Source: an uncultured Lachnospiraceae bacterium (GTDB lineage: Bacteria; Bacillota; Clostridia; Lachnospirales; Lachnospiraceae). Taken from it: 42,990 nt of DNA. The notes under the pieces were generated by a model. That model was not told where the DNA came from. It did not search any database and worked only from the letters and a program-made list of their open reading frames with translations. Location: assembly GCA_947626505.1 (NCBI GenBank), contig CANQSN010000011.1, positions 1-42,990 on the forward strand, given 5' to 3'. The position numbers and the translations under genes were made by a program. Within the stretch, counting starts at the first letter, position 1; every line of letters begins with the position of its first letter. Positions 1 through 7,693 of the stretch are shown piece after piece.

Positions 1-1903
1 CGACATGAAATTGAGTGGTTATAAATTGACGCCTTGGGATGAAGAAGCATCAGAAGTTGAATTTGATGAGAATTCGGGAAGCGGCGATTCAGAATATATG
101 TCAGTTAAGGAGCTTAAGGATGGCTGGTATGAGATTACATTTAAGGATGCTCTTTCTGCAAAAGGAGGATTTGAATTAGAATTAAAAGGAACAAAGAGCT
201 ATGCAGACGAAAACGGTATGCGAACGGAAAATATTGACGCCAGCATTAGCGGTTTCTTCGAACAGTCCGGCTTATATGTAACATGGGATGGCGAAGACCG
301 ATACAGCGGTGAAGACGTAATGCATTATCCTGAAGGAATATATCCGGAATCGACGACGTTAAAGTTCGGTAAAATTGGGCGAGACGAAAATGGGAAAATA
401 GAATATAAGCCTCTCAGCCTACAATCGAAGGAAAAAATTACGATAAAGGCAAGTCGCGCAGAAGCAGAAACTGATGGTGAGGAACCTGTATGGAACGATA
501 TTACAGATAATGACTGTACATGGAATTTAAAAGATGGCGAATTAGAGATTATGTCTTATTATCAACAGGATTATGAGATTACTGTTGAGGGTGAGGGAAG
601 TGTTCGTGTACACCCTTATATTGAAACGATAGAATTTTTTACTGATAAGGTACGTCCTGCTGATTCGGAGCCGCTAAATACGCGTATTCGTACTATAAAA
701 GTAGATGAGGGAAATACTGATACGGTATATGTAATGCCATATATTGATAATAACCCTTATGCAGTTGATATAGACAGCCTGAAAGTAAAAGCAGCTTTAA
801 AAGATAAAGATGAGACGGATGTAACATCTACTTATATTATAAAGGGTGACGCAATCAAAGATGAAAATGATAAAATAATCGGTTATCCGATAAAAATAAC
901 CGCTCAGGCAAAGGAAGACTTTGACATTATAGTAACTGCAAACGGTGGTGCACCAGATGAGGAGCAAGATAATAAGGTGCCGGTTCATAAAAATACCCTA
1001 TCGGTTGATATCAACAAGCGGTCGTCTTTACAGGCGACTCCGCCAACGAAGACCGTCTATACGGAAGGTGAAACATTTGATTCCACCGGCATGACAGTCA
1101 AGGTAGTCTATGAAGATGGAAATGAAGAACTTGTACAAGAGGGATATACAATCGCTCCGACAGAACCGTTAAAAACAACAGACAAAAGCGTAACAGTTGA
1201 ATATCTCGGAATGAAAACAACGCTATCAATTACCGTAAATCCAAAGGCGCAGGAGACGCCGCAGACGCCTCCGGAGACTACAACTCAGGTACCGCCGGAA
1301 GCTCAGCCTTCTGTGGAGGGAACAACGCTGTCGTCTCAGGAGACCGGAGAAAAGGCAGAATTTACAGTTACCAGTGATGATAATGAGAATCCGACAGTAG
1401 CGTATAAGAAAACCACAACGAAGAAGGAAAAGCAGGTTAAGATACCCGATACAATAGAAGTGAACGGTATTACTTATAAAGTGACCTCTATTGCAGATAA
1501 TGCATTTAAGGGGAACAAGACTGTAACTAAGGTAACTGTCGGCAGCAATATCACATCAATTGGTAAAAATGCATTTGCCAACTGTAAGAAACTTAAGACC
1601 GTTACGATTTCTAAGGACGTAACGACAGTGGGCGACAATGCCTTTAAAGGATGCGCTGCGCTGACAAAGATTACTCTGCCTGCTAAGGCAAAAAAGATTG
1701 GTAAGAACGCATTTAGCGGATGTAAGAAATTAAAGACGCTGACGATTAAGTCTAAGAATTTAACGTCAAAGACCATTTCTAAAAATGCGTTTAAGGGAAT
1801 AACCGGTAAGACAACTATTAAAGTACCTGCCAGCAAACTGGCGGCATACAAGAAGCTGTTCAAGAAAAAAGGTCTTGCCAAAAATGTAAAAGTAACTCGA
1901 TAA
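1..1903 (+). CDS. BspA-type leucine-rich-repeat surface protein, 5' end outside the window
   Basis: The frame is open to the left edge and the first ATG (position 5) has no signal peptide behind it, so the true start lies upstream. About 632 residues are visible. Roughly residues 1-340 are beta-rich and acidic without a family I can name. Residues about 341-411 look like a bacterial Ig-like (Big_3) domain, with the TEGETFDSTGMTVKVVYEDG pattern. A Pro/Thr/Glu-rich linker follows to about residue 435. Residues about 478-632 are LRR_5 repeats of the BspA type, with recurring I.KNAF.GCKKLKT.T units. Such proteins are usually exported and bind host or polymer surfaces. No LPXTG or cell-wall-binding repeat is present at the C terminus, which ends in a Lys-rich segment. 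A clear hairpin terminator follows. The domain calls are confident; the ligand is unknown. Confidence 0.85.
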   Translation, partial: DMKLSGYKLTPWDEEASEVEFDENSGSGDSEYMSVKELKDGWYEITFKDALSAKGGFELELKGTKSYADENGMRTENIDASISGFFEQSGLYVTWDGEDRYSGEDVMHYPEGIYPESTTLKFGKIGRDENGKIEYKPLSLQSKEKITIKASRAEAETDGEEPVWNDITDNDCTWNLKDGELEIMSYYQQDYEITVEGEGSVRVHPYIETIEFFTDKVRPADSEPLNTRIRTIKVDEGNTDTVYVMPYIDNNPYAVDIDSLKVKAALKDKDETDVTSTYIIKGDAIKDENDKIIGYPIKITAQAKEDFDIIVTANGGAPDEEQDNKVPVHKNTLSVDINKRSSLQATPPTKTVYTEGETFDSTGMTVKVVYEDGNEELVQEGYTIAPTEPLKTTDKSVTVEYLGMKTTLSITVNPKAQETPQTPPETTTQVPPEAQPSVEGTTLSSQETGEKAEFTVTSDDNENPTVAYKKTTTKKEKQVKIPDTIEVNGITYKVTSIADNAFKGNKTVTKVTVGSNITSIGKNAFANCKKLKTVTISKDVTTVGDNAFKGCAALTKITLPAKAKKIGKNAFSGCKKLKTLTIKSKNLTSKTISKNAFKGITGKTTIKVPASKLAAYKKLFKKKGLAKNVKVTR

Positions 1904-1920
1904 AGGAATTTTGGGAAATA

Positions 1921-1963
1921 CCGCCATGAATGTGTTATAGTGTTCATGGCGGTTGAGTTTTTT
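1921..1963 (+). terminator. Rho-independent terminator after the LRR gene
   Basis: A perfect 10-bp stem CCGCCATGAA (1921-1930) / TTCATGGCGG (1943-1952) with a 12-nt loop is followed by TTGAGTTTTTT. It lies 18 nt after the LRR stop codon. Confidence 0.9.
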
Positions 1964-2186
1964 CATTGACCTGCTGGAGACGGGCGAAACAGATATAAAG
2001 GTTATTCAAGAAAAGCTGGACGAGATGGTTTATGCCATTAACGACTTGCAAGAGGAATTTGACGAAAATGGCAGTGAAATTGAGACGGTGGCTCGCGACT
2101 GCATAGGAGAAAATGTAGGCTATGTACTGAAATGGTTTGATATTCCTATTGATGCGGAGGAAGCCATCCGAGAACGGGATTGGTAA
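1953..2186 (+). pseudogene. DUF5713-family C-terminal fragment
   Basis: The 77-codon reading frame ends with the signature I associate with DUF5713 proteins: an NDLQEEF segment, then GSEIETVARDCI, then a C-terminal RDW. Full-length members are about 110 residues and start with a segment on an N-terminal YEDxYFP-like motif. That part is missing here. The only upstream start (a TTG at 1953) lies in the 3' arm-to-T-tract junction of the preceding terminator and has no ribosome binding site. I therefore call it a 5'-truncated remnant. The function of the family is unknown to me; members often sit in accessory gene collections. The family assignment is from memory of the motif and needs a profile search. 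Confidence 0.6.
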
Positions 2187-2330
2187 GAGAGTTTTAGTTT
2201 ATAGCCTGTTATTAAAGATTTTGTGGACTGTCAAGCGCCATTTTTGCAAAATACAAGTAAATAAAGTGTTGATTACATAATAGATACAGAGTTTTTGGGG
2301 TTACAAATAAGTAATAAGGAGAAATATATA

Positions 2331-2735
2331 ATGGTAGAATTGCATAGTTGGATTACAATAAGTGAAACTTATGAAATATGCGAAGAAGATGATGATAGAG
2401 TAATTCAAAATCTTAATCAAATAATACAGGGATTAAGATATATTGATGTTTCTATTAAAGTGACGAATGGGGAATATTATATAGAATTTTCATTATATAC
2501 AAATCATTTTTCTGCGGATGTAAAGGAATACTTAAATTTTTTTTCTGAAGTTGGAAAAATTGCAAAAGGCAGTTATGGTTTGGTATATCTTTATAATGAT
2601 GAAGATGAAACACATTGTAATGAGTTTCAAATATTGAGATTATCAAGAGGGGAGGTTAGAAAGTATGACGACAGGATACTTTCGCCATTTGTACCTACTA
2701 TAGAGGATGTTGATACTGAACTAATCCAAGATTAA
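2331..2735 (+). CDS. Imm7-family immunity protein (orphan)
   Basis: This is a 134-residue cytosolic protein starting MVELHSWITI and ending with SPFVPTIED near the C terminus. It has a central GSYGLVYLYNDEDET motif, the pattern of Imm7 immunity proteins of polymorphic toxin systems, which neutralise a cognate nuclease-type toxin. The start is the ATG at 2331, preceded by AAGGAG at 2316-2321. An in-frame start at 2295 is possible but has no ribosome binding site. No toxin gene is nearby: the upstream neighbour is a DUF5713 fragment and the downstream neighbour is AbiE on the other strand. The gene is more AT-rich than the metabolic genes further on, which fits horizontal acquisition. The family call rests on motif recall; the cognate toxin is unknown. 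Confidence 0.7.
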   Translation: MVELHSWITISETYEICEEDDDRVIQNLNQIIQGLRYIDVSIKVTNGEYYIEFSLYTNHFSADVKEYLNFFSEVGKIAKGSYGLVYLYNDEDETHCNEFQILRLSRGEVRKYDDRILSPFVPTIEDVDTELIQD

Positions 2736-2828
2736 AGAAATAGAGGATAGCGGAATGGAGATTAATATGCAACAGCACTCGAAAGGAGAAAAAAATAGAA
2801 ATACGCAGGCAGTATGAGTGATGGAAAA

Positions 2829-2857
2829 GGGATTTTCGAAAAATTTTCGAAAATCCC
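2829..2857. repeat. 29-bp near-perfect palindrome, possible abiE terminator
   Basis: GGGATTTTCGAAAA (2829-2842) and TTTTCGAAAATCCC (2844-2857) are perfect inverted copies around a single A. Read on the minus strand, the hairpin is followed by TTTTCC, so it could terminate the abiE operon, which ends 163 nt before it. Alternatively it is the end of a decayed mobile element. The rest of 2736-3019 (284 nt) contains no gene I can support. Confidence 0.55.
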
Positions 2858-3019
2858 ATGAAAGTCTCACCGGGTTGCGCATGGAAAACCAGAGGCGTGG
2901 TGGGTTCTATTAAGTTTATGATACAGGATTTGGAGAAAAATGCAAGTGCTAATTTTACCTTTTGAAAAAGATGTGAAAAATGTTTAGGAAGCCGCACATG
3001 GTTTGCAAGCTTAACGCAG

Positions 3020-4021
3020 CTATTCCAACCCATGAATCTCTTCCTGCAACTTTTCAAGAAACTCAAGCATCTCTTCAAACTCTGGTATATTTCCATATAT
3101 CATATTCCTCATTGCCTGATAGTCTTCTTTCAACGCATTGAGTACCGCTTCTTTTGGCAGAAGTTCAATACTCCTCAATGTTGCAGTTTCATAATGTGCA
3201 CCTTTGGCATAATAGAATTTCTGCTTAAATGCCACATCTTTTTCTAACAACTCTTTTCGCTTAAATGCACTCTCTTTCACCCATGAATTACCCAGATTAT
3301 AGACATCATATAAATGTCTTGCATATCTTGCAGGCAATGTTTTTCCATCCGGAAAGTTTGCAATTTTATGTAATATGGTGAGTTTTTCCCAGAAAGTTCT
3401 TTCAACATCTATAGTCAGAACAGAGGTTCCTTTTTGCAAAAATATATCCGGATATTTTTCGGCTGCAAACGAGGTTACTGTTGTCTCGTGAGACGGAATC
3501 CATTCTGCCAATGGTCCAATTTCCAATTTTACGCAGGAACGCAGATACTCTGCTTCAAATATCTGCGGATAATAAAAATTAACCACCATCTCATCTTCCG
3601 TATCAACTGAAATCCATTCTCCGTTTCCCAGTTTTTCTTTCATTTCTAAATTCAACTGAGAAACCAATTCCTCTTTATAGAATTTTGCCGCTTCAGCGTT
3701 AATCTGCTTATTAAATATATCCTGTTTAGTCTTTGACCTTTCTTCCCAAGGATTTATCTCGTCATTAATAATTTTTCTCCAATCTAGAATCAAATCTATA
3801 TCCTCGGAAAACCTTTCGATAACATGGTACGATTTAGATAAACTTGTACCACCTTTAAAAACAAATGCATCCTTGTACTTACAATCATGAAACAGATGGT
3901 CCAGCATAAAACACACCCAAAAGTCTTTCTCTATTACATTAGGCTGCATTCCCATAGAAATTGCAGTGGCTTGAAATAATTCAGTTCTGTCTTTTATCTG
4001 TAATTTAGCAACTTCTTTCAT
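3020..4021 (-). CDS. abiEii: AbiEii-family nucleotidyltransferase toxin
   Basis: The 333-residue protein has the AbiEii signature: FVFKGGTSLSK (nucleotidyltransferase GG-S motif) followed about 10 residues later by RFSEDIDLIL, carrying the paired catalytic aspartates. AbiEii toxins transfer nucleotides to RNA targets (tRNA for the MenT relatives) and act in abortive phage infection. Length and both active-site blocks are intact, so the toxin looks functional. Its ATG overlaps the stop codon of the upstream antitoxin by one base (TAATG), giving translational coupling and antitoxin-first order as usual for type IV AbiE systems. The gene is AT-rich like its partner. The target in this organism cannot be told from sequence. 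Confidence 0.9.
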   Translation of the reverse strand: MKEVAKLQIKDRTELFQATAISMGMQPNVIEKDFWVCFMLDHLFHDCKYKDAFVFKGGTSLSKSYHVIERFSEDIDLILDWRKIINDEINPWEERSKTKQDIFNKQINAEAAKFYKEELVSQLNLEMKEKLGNGEWISVDTEDEMVVNFYYPQIFEAEYLRSCVKLEIGPLAEWIPSHETTVTSFAAEKYPDIFLQKGTSVLTIDVERTFWEKLTILHKIANFPDGKTLPARYARHLYDVYNLGNSWVKESAFKRKELLEKDVAFKQKFYYAKGAHYETATLRSIELLPKEAVLNALKEDYQAMRNMIYGNIPEFEEMLEFLEKLQEEIHGLE

Positions 4022-4626
4022 TATTCAGCACACACCTTTCTGATTATTGTATATATCCATTCGCTTACACCTGTTGCCTCCTCTAACATCTTTTTCTTCT
4101 CTTCTTCAGGCAATCTGTTTTTCAAACTTAGTATAATATTGTCGTCAATCCGCTCTTTTCCTAATGTCTTTAATGCCTCAATAACCAAGGTTGTTGTCTC
4201 AGACATAAATGAAATCTCTCTGTTTGCACGATGCTTAAAAGACAGCGTAATATTGTCCCATGAAAATTTTCTATAAGGTCCGTCACTAATATATGACCAA
4301 ACAACCGGAACCTGTGTAGATAGTCCCAGCTTATTTAATGCCACATCTCCGCATGGAGCAATGGTCCAACGAAAACTTCTGGCAATAGCATATGCTATCG
4401 TATCGGGATTTGCAGGAATATACTCTTTAAGTAACTTACTATATACTGGCTTTTCATACACTCCATCCATAATTCTTCGTATATTCTTTCCTTCAACTTG
4501 TCTTCCAAGACACTTTCTAACAGTTGTTGTTGTCGCAATATCTGTAAAATCTGATGTTAAAAATACCGTTCCCGCTTCAGCCAATTCAATTCTCTTCTTT
4601 ATTTCTGTATATATGCCACTTGCCAT
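4021..4626 (-). CDS. abiEi: AbiEi-type antitoxin and autorepressor (DUF6088)
   Basis: The 201-residue protein begins MASGIYTEIKKRIE and has an N-terminal winged-helix-like segment (VFLTSDFTDIA..TTVRKCLGRQV), a linker GVYEKPVYSKLL and a C-terminal antitoxin domain, matching DUF6088/AbiEi antitoxins. These neutralise AbiEii and repress their own promoter. I choose the ATG at 4626: AAGGAG lies just upstream with good spacing. The longer ATG at 4677 lies within the -10/-35 spacer, so it would be upstream of the transcription start given the promoter at 4657-4685. It is the first gene of a two-gene operon with the toxin. An inverted repeat around the -10 box is the likely operator. Confidence 0.85.
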   Translation of the reverse strand: MASGIYTEIKKRIELAEAGTVFLTSDFTDIATTTTVRKCLGRQVEGKNIRRIMDGVYEKPVYSKLLKEYIPANPDTIAYAIARSFRWTIAPCGDVALNKLGLSTQVPVVWSYISDGPYRKFSWDNITLSFKHRANREISFMSETTTLVIEALKTLGKERIDDNIILSLKNRLPEEEKKKMLEEATGVSEWIYTIIRKVCAE

Positions 4627-4646
4627 AAAACCACTCTCCTTATTTT

Positions 4647-4685
4647 TGTCACGATTATTATATAATTTTCGTGACATTTTTTCAA
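4647..4685 (-). promoter_or_regulatory. abiE promoter with inverted-repeat operator
   Basis: On the minus strand TTGAAA (4680-4685) is separated by 17 bp from TATAAT (4657-4662). The -10 box is flanked by the perfect inverted repeat TGTCACGA (4669-4676) and TCGTGACA (4647-4654). AbiEi proteins are known to autorepress by binding inverted repeats in their promoter, so this is the probable operator. It also decides the antitoxin start codon. Confidence 0.75.
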
Positions 4686-4736
4686 CCTGTTTTTAATTTT
4701 ATATATTAAATAAGAATTGTACGTTATAATAGTAAC

Positions 4737-4765
4737 AAAACAGACGAAGGTTTTTCCCTCGCCTG
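4737..4765 (-). terminator. Weak hairpin terminator upstream of abiE
   Basis: On the minus strand CAGGCGAGGG and CCTTCGTCTG form a 10-bp stem with two G-U pairs around AAAAA, followed by TTTTGTT. It would insulate abiE from transcription entering from upstream. The T tract is short. Confidence 0.45.
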
Positions 4766-5108
4766 TTATAACAATACAGTCACGTCATTATTATATATCC
4801 TTCTAAAGGTAAATATGCATTACAATAAACCATTTCAAAAATCATTGTTCTTATCAAATAAATCCTGTTTGACAATCTTATATGAAGAATTGATTTATAT
4901 GGATAAATTTTTGGAAAAAACTTGATAAAAACAGGCGAATTACAAATCGCATTGTAAAAGCGGTGGGATTACAAGCAGACTAACGACGTTAGAAACTCAT
5001 TATTTTTAGGCGGTGGGCGGTTTATAAAGAAAAAAAGCGCAGTACACTTGAAAAAGCAACTATAATATATTAATATGTATTCGTATATTAGGAGAAAGGG
5101 GTAATATA
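4766..5108 (+). other. Gene-free leader of the lipoprotein-GGDEF operon
   Basis: No gene is supported in this stretch. It holds a TTGACA at 4869-4874 without a well-spaced -10, a TATAAT at 5061-5066 without a good -35, and an operator-like inverted repeat TTACAA (4940-4945) / TTGTAA (4952-4957) with a 6-bp spacer. A small palindrome CTAAC-GAC-GTTAG lies near 4980-4992. The ribosome binding site AGGAGAAAGGGG (5090-5101) serves the next gene. I see no recognisable riboswitch, including no c-di-GMP aptamer core. Confidence 0.4.
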
Positions 5109-6140
5109 ATGAAACGTATCGTTGTTGTGTTGACAGGCATTCTTTGTTTACTATCGCTGTTTGGCTGTTCAAAACGCATGAACGAGGAACAAAGCATTTT
5201 GGCGGCGCCTGATTTTAAGCCGCTCAATTCGGTAGAGGACGGACGCAAAAATGTATACCTCATAGTAAAAAACCTCGACAGCAGTTATTGGAATGTCATG
5301 ATTGAAGGGGCTAAGGATGGCGGAGATGATTTTGACTGCAATGTCTATTACAGTGGAACTTATGCTGAGTCGGACTGGAAAGGGCAGGAGCGGTTGCTTG
5401 ACGACGCTGTAGCTGCAGGGGCGGATGCTATCATGCTTGCTCCGGATGATTCTGTCCGGCTTTCAGAGAAAATCGAAGAAACTTATAAAAAAGAAGTGCC
5501 AATAATACTGCTTGACACGATTGCAAATACCGACAGCTACGACATCTGCTATATGACGGATAACCTTATTGCCGGACAGCAGGCGGCTAAGGAGATGATT
5601 TCCCAACTGAAAAAAAGCGGCGTAGCGGACAGTGAAAGCATACAGATTGGACTGCAGCTTGGAGTGGCGTCTTCGCAGACAATCAGTGAACGACTGGCAG
5701 GATTTTTCAAATACTGGAGCAGCAATGCCCCGAAAGCATGGGAGATTATTCCGGATATCAAATGTAATGATGGTATTTTGGACAAGGCTGTGGATTGTGC
5801 GGAGGAGCTGATGGAATATCCGAGGTTAAGGGGCGTATTCGGAACTAATAACAGCTCGACAAGCGGATTTGCCAGAGTTGTCAAGAAGCATGGGCGTAAG
5901 GATATTGTTGTGGTGGGGTTTGATTATTCTGAAGATATCGCCAAGCTTATTGATAGTGATTATATGGCGGCAACAATCCTTCAAAAGCAGTATTACATGA
6001 GTTACACCGGAGTTGAGACTTCCCTAAAGCTAATAAGCGGAGAACATACTGATGTAAAGTTTGTAGACATGGGAGTCGTAGTCGTCAACAAGGATACTAT
6101 AAACCAGAAGGAAGTGCAGGAAGCGCTTCAGCATAATTGA
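5109..6140 (+). CDS. Sugar-type substrate-binding lipoprotein (RbsB-like fold)
   Basis: The 343-residue protein has a lipoprotein signal (MKRIVVVLTGILCLLSLFGC) with the lipidated cysteine at about residue 20. A periplasmic-binding domain of the Peripla_BP_4/RbsB type follows from about residue 48 to 335. Typical elements are KNLDSSYWNVMIEGAKDGG, the hinge segment AVAAGADAIMLAPDD, and VVVGFDYSEDIAKLI. It would bind a small sugar-like ligand outside the membrane. No ABC permease or ATPase is near. Instead the next gene, 8 nt downstream, is a membrane diguanylate cyclase, so the protein probably feeds ligand information to that sensor rather than to a transporter. The binding fold is confident; ligand and partner role are inferred. 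Confidence 0.85.
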   Translation: MKRIVVVLTGILCLLSLFGCSKRMNEEQSILAAPDFKPLNSVEDGRKNVYLIVKNLDSSYWNVMIEGAKDGGDDFDCNVYYSGTYAESDWKGQERLLDDAVAAGADAIMLAPDDSVRLSEKIEETYKKEVPIILLDTIANTDSYDICYMTDNLIAGQQAAKEMISQLKKSGVADSESIQIGLQLGVASSQTISERLAGFFKYWSSNAPKAWEIIPDIKCNDGILDKAVDCAEELMEYPRLRGVFGTNNSSTSGFARVVKKHGRKDIVVVGFDYSEDIAKLIDSDYMAATILQKQYYMSYTGVETSLKLISGEHTDVKFVDMGVVVVNKDTINQKEVQEALQHN

Positions 6141-6148
6141 GGTGTTGT

Positions 6149-7660
6149 ATGAATAAGAAAAAGAATATGATTTTACCAAACGAACTGGGTAAAAACTTTT
6201 CATTTATAAGAATGTTGATTATATATCTTGCGATATGCGGCATTGGAGTTATTGTGCTTCTTGTCAGCTTTAACGGACTGATTAAGAGACACGATAATAA
6301 GCTTACGGGCGATATTTGCAGCCTTGTAACGGAAAAAATGAACAGCTCTATCAGCTACATGACCAGCTCGGTTGTGAATATGGCGGCGGGATTATCCGCG
6401 CACAATTATTCCGACCTTCAGGAGTTGTACGATATACTGTCAGCAAACAGCAATGGCAAAGGCAGCGGTTATGTAAGCATGGGATTTATTGATGAAGAAG
6501 ATAACATTTACGCTTCAAAGACGGAGCTTGAGGAATTTGAAAAATGGAATCTGCTGGATATTGCAAAGCTTGCCAATCCGGTTTCAATCTCAGCGCCATA
6601 TCGTTCGGGAAAAACCGGTCAGCCTGTATTTACGCTGTTTACGAATTATAATTATGGCGGTAAGAACGGTTATTTGTTCCTTACATATCCGCTTGAGGAG
6701 ATACAGCATATGGCTTATGTTGAATCTTTGACTAAGGATTCGGAAATATGGCTTATGGAAGCGTCTTCCGATAATATTATACAGTGCGCCGGCTCTAACA
6801 GATATTTTATAGGCGTTTGGGATAATGCGCTTATTTCTCTAAGAAAGCCGATTAACGACAATAACCAGAAAGATTATGTCGCATGGAAGGACAAGATGAA
6901 CAAAGGCGAAAGAACCGCAACTGTTACATATAATATTGGCAGAAAAACTTATACGCAGGTTTGCTCTAAAATAGACTTTATGTACGGTTGGTATGTTGTT
7001 GTAAGGATTCCGAGCAGCTCGCTTTCTTCAGCAATGCAGCAATTCAGGCTCAGTGTGCTTATATTCTTGGGAATACTGTTTATTGCTACTATCATCATGT
7101 TTATTGTATCCCACAGATGTGAAGCGAGGGAGAAAAAAGTACTTGAAAACCTATCTATACAAGATCCTCTTACGTCGGTTCTTAATCGAAGGGCATTTGA
7201 TTTTACAGCCGACCAGTATCTTGGGTATCTTGGGAAAACGCTCAAAAACGAGGCTTCGCTGCTGTTTATAGACGTTGACTATTTCAAGCATGTCAACGAC
7301 AGATTCGGCCATGATGCGGGCGACAAGATATTAAAAGAATTTTCCGCTGCGCTGCAGGAGATTTTCGGCAACGACGGGTATGTATCTAGGTACGGTGGAG
7401 ATGAGTTTGTCGTCCTTGTACAAAATGGAGATAAGGAGGTTATCAGCGGTCAGCTTGAGCTTCTACAGCAGAAGGCGGCTGCAATAAAGCCGAGTGATGA
7501 TGAGGAATGCCAAGATTTTGTCCTTACATTCAGTTGCGGGGCGGCAGTATTTCCAACCGACGCTTCCGACCTTAAAAGCCTTCAGGCGGGTGCGGACAGC
7601 GCATTGTATATAGTGAAGGAAAATGGGCGCAATGGATTTGGCTGGTATGAGCAATCGTAG
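6149..7660 (+). CDS. Membrane diguanylate cyclase (Cache-like sensor, GGDEF)
   Basis: The 503-residue protein has a TM helix at about residues 12-36, an extracytoplasmic Cache-like region to about 295, a second TM helix (SVLIFLGILFIATIIMFIVS), then a GGDEF domain from about 335 to the end. The active-site motif YGGDEF is intact (around residue 415), as is the metal-binding FIDVDYFKHVND block, so it should make c-di-GMP. The autoinhibitory RxxD site expected just before GGDEF is not there, so product inhibition may be absent. I use the ATG at 6149, preceded by GAGGTG and 8 nt after the lipoprotein stop codon. A TTG 12 nt upstream overlaps that stop and has no ribosome binding site. The lipoprotein is the likely ligand-sensing partner. 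Confidence 0.9.
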   Translation: MNKKKNMILPNELGKNFSFIRMLIIYLAICGIGVIVLLVSFNGLIKRHDNKLTGDICSLVTEKMNSSISYMTSSVVNMAAGLSAHNYSDLQELYDILSANSNGKGSGYVSMGFIDEEDNIYASKTELEEFEKWNLLDIAKLANPVSISAPYRSGKTGQPVFTLFTNYNYGGKNGYLFLTYPLEEIQHMAYVESLTKDSEIWLMEASSDNIIQCAGSNRYFIGVWDNALISLRKPINDNNQKDYVAWKDKMNKGERTATVTYNIGRKTYTQVCSKIDFMYGWYVVVRIPSSSLSSAMQQFRLSVLIFLGILFIATIIMFIVSHRCEAREKKVLENLSIQDPLTSVLNRRAFDFTADQYLGYLGKTLKNEASLLFIDVDYFKHVNDRFGHDAGDKILKEFSAALQEIFGNDGYVSRYGGDEFVVLVQNGDKEVISGQLELLQQKAAAIKPSDDEECQDFVLTFSCGAAVFPTDASDLKSLQAGADSALYIVKENGRNGFGWYEQS

Positions 7661-7693
7661 CAAAGAGCAAAACATGTGCGCAATGGAGGTAAT

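Noticed and set aside
1474..1947. A 157-codon minus-strand frame across the LRR repeats
   Set aside because: It only mirrors the repetitive LRR codons and includes the terminator; there is no ribosome binding site.
4627..4677. Longer AbiEi N terminus starting at 4677
   Set aside because: The start would lie within the -10/-35 spacer, upstream of the expected transcription start; the ATG at 4626 has a proper ribosome binding site.
4766..5108. A riboswitch ahead of the lipoprotein-GGDEF operon
   Set aside because: No c-di-GMP aptamer core or other known aptamer pattern could be recognised; only short inverted repeats are visible.
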